A model generated the notes under the pieces. The model searched no databases. It was given only the letters and a program-made list of their open reading frames with translations, and was not told the DNA's origin. A stretch of DNA of 37,906 bases from an uncultured Oscillospiraceae bacterium (GTDB lineage Bacteria; Bacillota; Clostridia; Oscillospirales; Oscillospiraceae): positions 1 through 37,906 of the forward strand of contig CAAFLG010000019.1 in assembly GCA_900763705.1 (NCBI GenBank), written 5' to 3'. The translations under genes were made by a program, and so were the position numbers. Shown here in pieces: positions 32,572-37,906 of this stretch. Numbering within the stretch: position 1 is the first letter of the stretch; each line of letters begins with the position of its first letter.

Positions 32572-33334
32572 GATCGAGCAGAGCCTCTTTTCCTGGGCGC
32601 CGCGCGAGAGCGCGATGGATTGGGACAACGTCGGCCATCTCGTCGGAGATCCCGAGCGGGAAGTCGGGCGCATCGTGGTCGCGCTCGATATCACCGAGCG
32701 CGTGGTGCAGGAGGCCATCGACTGCGGCGCGCAGCTCATCGTGTCCCATCATCCGGTGATGAACGTGCGCTGGCACGAGCGCGAAATGCAGACGCTGCGG
32801 CCCGATACGCGCCTCGGCGGTCTTTTGACGATGCTCGTCAAAAACGATGTTTCCGCCATCTGTATGCACACGAATCTGGACGCTGCGGACGGCGGCGTGA
32901 ACGACTGCCTTGCCCAAAAACTCGGCCTGAACGACGTTTTTTTGCTCAATGACGAAAAAATCGGCCGAATTGGCACACTTTCCTGCGAAAAGGGGCTTGA
33001 AGAGTTCCTGCGGGATGTGATAAAATCATTAGGATGCGGCGGCCTGCGCTACCGAAGCGGCAGCGGGCGGGTGCATCGTGTGGCCGTGGGCGGCGGCGCG
33101 TGCGGAGAGTACATCCCGCAGGCCATCGCACAGGGCTGCGACACCTTTGTAACGAGCGACCTGCGCTACAACGATTTTCTTGATACGCAGGGGCTCAACC
33201 TGATCGACGCGGGCCATTTCCCGACAGAGAACGTCGTCTGCCCGGCGATCGCAGCATATCTCAAAGCGCACTTCCCGGAGGTTCAAACCGTCATTTCGAC
33301 CTCGCACCGCGATGTCATCCAATATTATCTGTAA
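32555..33334 (+). CDS. Nif3-like dinuclear metal-centre protein (YqfO family)
   Basis: This 259-residue member of the Nif3/NGG1p-interacting family (DUF34) shows DWDNVGHLVGDP, the metal-site HHPVM (about residues 66-70), HTNLDAADGGVND, and the C-terminal SDLRYNDFL...DAGHFPTE with further ligands. The family forms hexameric rings with two metals per subunit; its cellular role is unsettled, with GTP cyclohydrolase-like activity proposed in some bacteria. It lacks the central PII-like insert of the longer YqfO. Translationally coupled to trmK. Confidence 0.94.
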   Translation: MATVHEIEQSLFSWAPRESAMDWDNVGHLVGDPEREVGRIVVALDITERVVQEAIDCGAQLIVSHHPVMNVRWHEREMQTLRPDTRLGGLLTMLVKNDVSAICMHTNLDAADGGVNDCLAQKLGLNDVFLLNDEKIGRIGTLSCEKGLEEFLRDVIKSLGCGGLRYRSGSGRVHRVAVGGGACGEYIPQAIAQGCDTFVTSDLRYNDFLDTQGLNLIDAGHFPTENVVCPAIAAYLKAHFPEVQTVISTSHRDVIQYYL

Positions 33335-33346
33335 GGAGAAATCACT

Positions 33347-34081
33347 ATGTCCGGACATTCCAAGTGGCACAATATCCAAAAGACGAAGGGCGCGGCGGAC
33401 GCCAAGCGCAGCGCCGCGTTCACCAAGATCGCCAAGGAGATCATCGTTGCTGTCAAGCAGGGCGGCTCGGGCGACCCCAATAACAACTCCCGTCTTGCGA
33501 CCGTTGTGGCCAAGGCCAAGGCCGCGAATATGCCCAACGACAACATCAAGCGCACCATCGATAAGGCGCTCGGCTCGGGCAACACCGACAACTACGAGTC
33601 CGTCACCTACGAGGGCTACGGCCCCGGCGGCGTTGCCGTCATCGTCGAGGCGCTGACCGACAACCGCCAGCGCACCGCGCCGGAGGTCCGCCACTACTTT
33701 GATAAGTACGGCAAGGGCATGGGCGCGCAGGGCTGCGTGAGCTGGTCGTTCGACCGCAAGGGCGTGATCATCATCGACAACGAGGATGGCGATTACGACG
33801 AGGACGCCGTGATGATGGACGCGCTCGACGCCGGCGCGGACGATTTCAATGCCGAGGACAGCGTCTTTGAGATCACGACCGATCCCGACGCCTTCAACGA
33901 TGTTGTCAAGGCGCTCGAGGAGAAGAACTATGCCTTCGTCAGCGCGGACATCAGCCTTGTTCCGCAGACCTACGTCAAGCTCGAGAGCGACGAGGACATC
34001 AAGAACATGGAAAAGCTCCTCGATATGCTCGAGGATAACGAGGACGTCCAGAACACCTACCACAACTGGGACCAGGAATAA
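33347..34081 (+). CDS. YebC/PmpR family protein
   Basis: At 244 residues this is a full YebC/TACO1 protein. The start MSGHSKWHNIQKTKGAADAKRSAAFTKIAKEI is diagnostic, followed by NARLA-like NSRLATVVAKAKAANMPNDNIKRTIDKA, YEGYGPGGVAVIVE and an acidic C-terminus. Members were described as transcription regulators (PmpR) and more recently as factors that relieve ribosome stalling at proline-rich stretches, which would fit with efp in this genome. The ATG has TAAGGAGAAATCACT upstream. Terminator directly after. Confidence 0.95.
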   Translation: MSGHSKWHNIQKTKGAADAKRSAAFTKIAKEIIVAVKQGGSGDPNNNSRLATVVAKAKAANMPNDNIKRTIDKALGSGNTDNYESVTYEGYGPGGVAVIVEALTDNRQRTAPEVRHYFDKYGKGMGAQGCVSWSFDRKGVIIIDNEDGDYDEDAVMMDALDAGADDFNAEDSVFEITTDPDAFNDVVKALEEKNYAFVSADISLVPQTYVKLESDEDIKNMEKLLDMLEDNEDVQNTYHNWDQE

Positions 34082-34098
34082 GTGGATAAACATGAAGC

Positions 34099-34134
34099 GG
34101 GACTTGCTGGTATAACTGGCAAGTCCCACTTTTT
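34099..34134 (+). terminator. Terminator of the yebC family gene
   Basis: GGGACTTGC pairs with GCAAGTCCC around a ten-base loop; after ACT come five T. Confidence 0.85.
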
Positions 34135-34170
34135 GTTTTATTATCCAATGAAAAAGGATGAATATTAGGC

Positions 34171-34199
34171 TTGCAATCGCGGCGATAGTTTGGTATCAT
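34171..34199 (+). promoter_or_regulatory. Promoter of the ECF S-component gene
   Basis: TTGCAA (34171-34176), 17 bases, TATCAT (34194-34199); the transcript would begin near 34206. Confidence 0.7.
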
Positions 34200-34205
34200 A
34201 ACTCG

Positions 34206-34319
34206 GCACGTTGGGCGTCCGTTTTCGGCAGAAAAACCAAGCATACGGCAAAGGGGAGTTCCTGCGGTATGCTCCTGCCGTCAGTTTCATACGCGGGCGG
34301 CCTACGAAAGGAGAACCTT
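34206..34319 (+). promoter_or_regulatory. Structured 5' leader of the ECF gene, possible riboswitch
   Basis: The 114-base leader folds as nested stems: CGGCAG/CTGCCG (34226-34231 with 34275-34280), AGCATAC/GTATGCT (34240-34246 with 34267-34273), then GCA-AA-GG/CC-TGC inside. One side of the outer stem carries an internal loop GAAAAACCA-like. I checked it by eye against THF, TPP, FMN, preQ1 and cobalamin consensus elements and saw no match. A vitamin-responsive switch would be a natural fit before an ECF transporter gene. Confidence 0.5.
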
Positions 34320-34907
34320 ATGAACCAGAAAAACACCAACACGCAGAAGATCGTCGGCCTTGGCCTGTTCACGGCCATCGTCGTTGTGCTGCAGCTGCTG
34401 GGCAGCTTCATCAAGTTTGGCACGTTCAGCATTTCGCTGGTGCTGGTGCCGGTCGTTATCGGTGCGGCGCTCTACGGCGCAGGTGCTGGCGCGTGGCTCG
34501 GCTTTGTGTTCGGCGTGGTCGTGCTGCTCAGCGGCGACGCGGCGGCGTTCCTCGGCGTCAACGCGCTTGGCACGATCCTGACGGTGCTTGTCAAGGGCGC
34601 GCTGGCCGGCCTTGTCTCCGGCCTTGTCTACAAGGCAATCGAGAAGAAGAACCGCACGCTTGCTGTGGCGCTTGCCGCCGTTGCCTGCCCGGTTGTCAAC
34701 ACGGGTGTGTTTCTGCTCGGCTGCCTGCTGTTCTTCATGGAGACGATCGGCGCTTGGGCAGATGCGGCGGGTCTTGGCGCCAACGTCGGCCAGTTCATGA
34801 TCGTTGGTCTTGTGGGCGCGAACTTCATCTTTGAGCTGCTGTTCAACGCGGTGCTCAGCCCCGTGATCCTGCGCCTCATCCGCATCGGCAAGAAGGAAGT
34901 CGAATAA
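34320..34907 (+). CDS. ECF transporter S component (vitamin/cofactor binding, substrate unknown)
   Basis: This 195-residue membrane protein has about six predicted helices. The pattern TAIVVVLQLLG (near residue 20), ISLVLVPVVIGAALYGAGAGAWLGFVFGVVVLL (about 37-70) and a C-terminal NFIFELLFNAVLSPVILRLIR is that of energy-coupling-factor S components. These bind a vitamin and dock on a shared EcfAA'T module. The energising genes are not here, so it probably uses a group II shared module elsewhere. The substrate cannot be read from the sequence. ATG 34320 follows AAAGGAGAACCTT. Own promoter, structured leader and terminator. Confidence 0.88.
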   Translation: MNQKNTNTQKIVGLGLFTAIVVVLQLLGSFIKFGTFSISLVLVPVVIGAALYGAGAGAWLGFVFGVVVLLSGDAAAFLGVNALGTILTVLVKGALAGLVSGLVYKAIEKKNRTLAVALAAVACPVVNTGVFLLGCLLFFMETIGAWADAAGLGANVGQFMIVGLVGANFIFELLFNAVLSPVILRLIRIGKKEVE

Positions 34908-34923
34908 GTTTTTTACCATAGGG

Positions 34924-34951
34924 AAAAGCGGCGCTTTCGCGCCGCTTTTTT
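34924..34951 (+). terminator. Terminator of the ECF S-component gene
   Basis: AAAAGCGGCGC pairs with GCGCCGCTTTT around TTTC, followed by T residues. Confidence 0.9.
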
Positions 34952-34970
34952 CATCTTCAAAATCAAGTAA

Positions 34971-35002
34971 GAGAGGGACGGCGTAGCTGCGCCGTCCCTC
35001 TC
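34971..35002. terminator. Strong hairpin beyond the rnpB 3' end
   Basis: GAGAGGGACGGCG and CGCCGTCCCTCTC form a 13-base-pair stem with a six-base loop. It lies just past the 3' end of RNase P RNA on the reverse strand, where it is followed by TTACTTGATTTTG, a weak T-tract. It is probably the rnpB terminator. Confidence 0.65.
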
Positions 35003-35009
35003 ATATTTT

Positions 35010-35376
35010 GCGCGAGCAAAACTGTAAGCCGGGTTCTGTATTTGACAGTCATCTATCTACGCGCCGCGTTGCCGCGGCGCTCCAGCCACCCCGGGAGCGG
35101 TCGGGCCAACCTATATGCTCCCATACCGGTGTTGCTCCGGATAGAGTTTACAGCATCGGACACTCTCGAGCCGACGGGTGCGCTCTTACCGCACCTTTCC
35201 ACCTTTTCCTATGGCACTTTGCCTTTTCAGGCCGGCACCGCAGGTAGTCTATTTCTGTTGCACTTTTCCTCAGATCGCTCTGGGCGGGCGTTACCCGTTA
35301 TCCTTGCCCTGTGGAGCCCGGACTTTCCTCACAGCGAGCCTTTCGGCTTCGCCGCGCGACTGTCTGTTTTACTCAC
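35010..35376 (-). ncRNA. rnpB: RNase P RNA, bacterial A-type
   Basis: The reverse strand shows the universal cores of RNase P RNA: GAGGAAAGTCCGGGCTCC near the 5' end (35330-35313), GTAAGAGCGCACC in the middle (35189-35177), and AGATAGATGACT then ACAGAACCCGGCTTA near the 3' end (about 35060-35026). The terminal P1 helix closes perfectly: GAGTAAAAC (35374-35366) with GTTTTGCTC (35022-35014). Length of about 365 bases is normal. This ribozyme trims the 5' leader of tRNAs. It has its own promoter, divergent from murD. The 5' end is estimated from the promoter and P1. Confidence 0.96.
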
Positions 35377-35382
35377 ATAACT

Positions 35383-35411
35383 ATTTTAGCCCATGGCACG
35401 AGGCTTGTCAA
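35383..35411 (-). promoter_or_regulatory. Promoter of rnpB
   Basis: On the reverse strand TTGACA (35411-35406), 17 bases, TAAAAT (35388-35383). Its -35 lies 11 bases from the -35 of the divergent murD promoter. Confidence 0.85.
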
Positions 35412-35422
35412 CGGAAAATCCA

Positions 35423-35451
35423 TTGCTATTTTACCGTTCCTGTACTATACT
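35423..35451 (+). promoter_or_regulatory. Promoter of murD
   Basis: TTGCTA (35423-35428), 17 bases, TATACT (35446-35451), divergent from the rnpB promoter. Confidence 0.72.
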
Positions 35452-35492
35452 ATATACTGATTTTGTATGTGCAGATGAAAGGACGAACGTCT

Positions 35493-36875
35493 ATGACGAT
35501 ACAGGAATATTTGACCTCCCTGAAGGGAAAAACAGCGGCGGTGCTCGGCATCGGCGTGAGCAACACGCCGCTCATCGAGCTTTTGTGCCGCAGCGGTGTG
35601 CAGGTCGTCGCCTGCGACAAAAAGAGCCGCGAGGCGCTCGGCGAGCGCGCAGCGCAGCTCGAGGAGCTGGGCACGAGGCTCTGCCTCGGGGAGCACTATC
35701 TGGACGATCTGCGCGCGGACGTTATCTTCCGCACGCCGGGGATGCGGCCGGACGTGCCGGCGCTGCTCGAAGCGAAGAAGCGCGGCAGCATCGTAACGTC
35801 GGAAATGGAGATCTTTTTCGAGGTCTGCCCCTGCACGATCATCGGCGTGACGGGCAGCGACGGCAAGACCACCACGACGAGCATCATCGCAGATATGCTG
35901 CGCGCAGCGGGGAAGACGGTCTACCTCGGCGGCAACATCGGTCATCCGCTGCTGTGCGACGCGGAGAAGATGCAGCGCGACGATATCGCGGTCGTCGAGC
36001 TCTCGTCGTTCCAGCTGCTCGATATGAAGCGCTCGCCGCACATTGCGGTGATGACCAACCTTGCGCCGAACCACCTTGATATGCACCGCGACATGGCGGA
36101 GTATATCGCGGCGAAGGAGAACATCTATCTCCATCAGGGCGCGGACGACATCGCCATCTTCAATGCGGACAACGACATCACGCGCGCGCTTTCTGAAAAG
36201 TCCCGCGCGCGCACGCGCCTTTTCAGCCGCCGCGAAGCGGTCGCGGACGGCGCGTTTCTGCGCGGTGACGCGATCGTTCTGCGCCATGACGGGCACGAGG
36301 AAGAGGTCATGCGCGTTTCGGATATTCGCCTGCCGGGGCTGCACAACGTCGAGAACTATCTTGCCGCCGTGACGGCGCTGGACGGCATCGTACCCTATGA
36401 TGTGATGCGCAAGAGCGCGCGCAGCTTTGCGGGCGTGGAGCACCGCATCGAATATGTACGCACGCTGCACGGCGTGAAATGGTACAACGATTCCATCGCC
36501 ACAAGCCCCACGCGCACCATTGCGGGGCTGCGTGCGTTTGATGAAAAGGTCATCCTGATCGCGGGCGGGTATGACAAGCACATCTCCTTTGCACCCCTTG
36601 CGCCGGAAGTGATAAAGCATGTCAAGCTGCTCATCCTGTGCGGCGCGACGGCGGACGCCATCGAAAAGGCGCTGCGCGAGAACGCGCGCGAGGAGGAACT
36701 TCCCGAGATCGTGCGCTGCGAGGATCTTGCCGCCTGCGTGCAGACCGCTTACGCACGCGCCGGAGCGGGCGATATCGTGACGCTCTCGCCCGCTTGCGCG
36801 GCATTTGACCGCTTTGCGAACTTCATGGAGCGCGGGAAAGCCTTCAAAGCGCTTGTGATGGCGCTGGGAGAATAG
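35493..36875 (+). CDS. murD: UDP-N-acetylmuramoylalanine--D-glutamate ligase
   Basis: This 460-residue Mur ligase adds D-glutamate to UDP-MurNAc-L-Ala in the cytoplasm. Visible are the N-terminal Rossmann segment AVLGIGVSN, TPGM, the P-loop GVTGSDGKTTTT, GGNIGHPL, VVELSSFQL, TNLAPNHLDMH and VEHRIEYV. The ligase C-domain has YNDSIATSPTRTIAGLRAF and the tail LSPACAAFDRFANFMERGKAF. ATG 35493 was chosen because AAAGGACG lies eight bases upstream; ATG 35475 in the same frame is before that site. It is not in a division-and-cell-wall (dcw) cluster, being flanked by rnpB and yunB. Confidence 0.96.
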   Translation: MTIQEYLTSLKGKTAAVLGIGVSNTPLIELLCRSGVQVVACDKKSREALGERAAQLEELGTRLCLGEHYLDDLRADVIFRTPGMRPDVPALLEAKKRGSIVTSEMEIFFEVCPCTIIGVTGSDGKTTTTSIIADMLRAAGKTVYLGGNIGHPLLCDAEKMQRDDIAVVELSSFQLLDMKRSPHIAVMTNLAPNHLDMHRDMAEYIAAKENIYLHQGADDIAIFNADNDITRALSEKSRARTRLFSRREAVADGAFLRGDAIVLRHDGHEEEVMRVSDIRLPGLHNVENYLAAVTALDGIVPYDVMRKSARSFAGVEHRIEYVRTLHGVKWYNDSIATSPTRTIAGLRAFDEKVILIAGGYDKHISFAPLAPEVIKHVKLLILCGATADAIEKALRENAREEELPEIVRCEDLAACVQTAYARAGAGDIVTLSPACAAFDRFANFMERGKAFKALVMALGE

Positions 36876-36921
36876 GGAAAAGCCCTGATCTCATAGGCTT
36901 TACCGAATTGAGGTGGAGCCT

Positions 36922-37614
36922 ATGAAAATGGGAGGGCGCCGTTCGCTTTCGGGCAAAAAGCGCGCGGCGCTGCTCGGTATCTTGCTGCTGCTCGCGCTTT
37001 TGGTGCTTGCCGTCGTCGCGATGATGCACTTAAAGCCTGTGCTCACGTCGCTTGCGACGGCGCGGGTGTCAAACACGGTCAACGGCATCGTCACCGCCGC
37101 CGTGAACGAAACGGTCTACCGCGGCGACGTGGATTACGACCGGCTCATCTCCTTTGAAAAGGACAATGAAGGGCGCATCACGGCGGTCAAGAGCAACATG
37201 GCGGAGTTCAACCGTCTGCAATCTGCCATCATCGACGAGGTGCTGGAAAAACTCTCCGAGGTGACGACCAAGGAGCTTTCCGTTCCGGTCGGCACGCTGC
37301 TTGGCTCGCCGTTTTTGGCGGGGCGCGGGCCGCTCATCCGGGTGCGGATGCAGTCGGTCGGCTCATCGAGCGCGCATTTTGAAAATGCGTTCACGTCGGC
37401 GGGCATCAACCAGACCAAGCACCAGATCTACCTTGTGGTGGATGTGTATGTCAGCATCCTGCTGCCCGGATTTTCCACAACGACGAAATTCAGCAATACC
37501 TACGCTGTGGCAGAGACGGTCATCGTCGGCTCCGTGCCGGACAATTACACTTATTTCAGCAACGGCGCGGACATGGAGCAGAACGCGGAAGATTACATCA
37601 TGAATAACGGCTGA
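36922..37614 (+). CDS. yunB: Sporulation protein YunB
   Basis: This 230-residue protein has a basic N-terminus, one membrane helix (about residues 16-35, LLGILLLLALLVLAVVAMM) and an outside domain. The domain carries NTVNGIVTAAVNETV, LQSAIIDEVLEKLSEVTTKELSVPVGTLLGSPFLAGRGPLI and a late TTTKFSNTYAVAETVIVGSVPDNYTYF, the pattern of YunB. In Bacillus yunB is transcribed by sigma-E in the mother cell and needed for proper spores. I chose ATG 36922 over GTG 36913 because GAGGTGG lies just ahead of it. The gene follows murD by 46 bases. Confidence 0.9.
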   Translation: MKMGGRRSLSGKKRAALLGILLLLALLVLAVVAMMHLKPVLTSLATARVSNTVNGIVTAAVNETVYRGDVDYDRLISFEKDNEGRITAVKSNMAEFNRLQSAIIDEVLEKLSEVTTKELSVPVGTLLGSPFLAGRGPLIRVRMQSVGSSSAHFENAFTSAGINQTKHQIYLVVDVYVSILLPGFSTTTKFSNTYAVAETVIVGSVPDNYTYFSNGADMEQNAEDYIMNNG

Positions 37615-37656
37615 GCGCCTTTCGCGCAGCGCTCCGCCTGAGAGAGGGAACGCACT

Positions 37657-37906
37657 ATGGACAAAAACCTTCGTATCGACGAGATCGTAACACGGCTGAA
37701 CGCCGCCTACGACGACTAATACGGAGGGCAGGAGGAGAAGATGAAGAAATACGAGAGGGACGCTCTTTTTGACGAGCTTACCTCTCTTTAAAAAGAGGCC
37801 GGCTATATCCGGCCCGACAGTCCCACGCAGGTGACGAGCCATTCGGGTAACGAAATGGACGGCGAGGGGGAGAAGGAAGCGCACGAGTACCCCGCGCTCT
37901 CGCTCG
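37657..37906 (+). pseudogene. NAD-dependent DNA ligase (LigA-type) N-terminus interrupted by two TAA codons, cut by window edge
   Basis: One continuous frame begins at ATG 37657 after GAGAGAGGGAA and stays in register to the window end, but contains TAA at 37717-37719 and 37789-37791. Read through, it resembles domain Ia and the start of the ligase: RIDEIVTRLNAAYDD-stop-YGGQ, YERDALFDELTSL-stop-KEAGYIRPDSPTQV and EYPALSL. The DSPTQ motif is diagnostic. By alignment to E. coli LigA from memory, the first stop falls on the invariant Tyr22, the second on a common Glu, and a conserved aromatic residue is Arg. Domain Ia (NAD-binding) cannot be made, so this is a decayed or mis-sequenced copy, probably an accessory one. 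Confidence 0.75.

Noticed and set aside
35008..35380. Forward open frames upstream of murD, including a long N-terminal extension of murD from 35178
   Set aside because: They run antisense through RNase P RNA and precede the murD promoter and ribosome site.
37717..37791. TAA recoding (alternative genetic code) to explain the ligase stops
   Set aside because: TAA ends several clear genes here (for example rsfS, efp, xerD, murD-type neighbours), so it is a normal stop in this organism.

Overview
The window is a stretch of core chromosome from a GC-rich, anaerobic, spore-forming-lineage Firmicute, most likely an Oscillospiraceae/Ruminococcaceae-type Clostridia. Supporting this are two T-box tRNA-sensing leaders, a sigma-H-like factor, SpoIID/LytB-, SpoIIM- and YunB-like genes, a CD1247-type zinc-ribbon protein after efp, ferredoxin-linked thioredoxin genes and consensus sigma-A promoters, nearly all with 17-base spacers. 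I see no phage, insertion sequence, CRISPR array or tRNA/rRNA gene.

Layout. 1-6.2 kb: rsfS, T-box-controlled leuS, rpsU, an unrecognised reverse-strand protein that seems to start at CTG, a YqeG-type HAD phosphatase, efp and a CD1247-like protein. 6.2-8.8 kb: a small anchored hypothetical (reverse strand), a NifX-domain/thioredoxin fusion translationally coupled to a tiny ferredoxin-thioredoxin-reductase-like protein, and an RluA-type pseudouridine synthase (reverse strand). 8.9-16 kb: the most striking region. About 670 bases of highly structured non-coding sequence with its own promoter precede a four-helix membrane protein and then dxs-tlyA-nadK-argR-recN. That is the gene setting of OLE RNA (Ornate, Large, Extremophilic) and its membrane partner OapA. 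16-18.6 kb: a degenerate M28-type peptidase homologue with two membrane helices, then T-box-controlled tyrS. 18.6-24.5 kb: dapA (reverse), a secreted SpoIID/LytB protein, queA-tgt (queuosine), yajC and a TIGR04086-type membrane protein. 24.5-29 kb: an untidy 386-base gap, a SpoIIM-like gene, xerD, and ruvC-ruvA-small membrane protein-ruvB. 29-34 kb: glmM, sigH, a zinc-ribbon protein, a DUF1858 protein, trmK, a Nif3-like gene and a yebC family gene. 34-37.9 kb: an ECF-transporter S component behind a structured leader, rnpB (RNase P RNA, reverse strand), murD, yunB, and at the edge a DNA ligase (ligA-like) reading frame broken by two in-frame TAA codons.

Together these genes serve translation (leuS, tyrS, efp, rpsU, rsfS, tgt, rnpB), envelope synthesis (murD, glmM, dapA, dxs), DNA repair and recombination (recN, ruvABC, xerD) and sporulation control. 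The items most worth a second look are the OLE RNA/OapA locus and its promoter-proximal inverted repeats, the NifX-Cys-rich-thioredoxin/FTR pair, the M28 pseudoenzyme, the structured ECF leader and the interrupted ligase. All functional names come from reading motifs and gene order; no database search was run.
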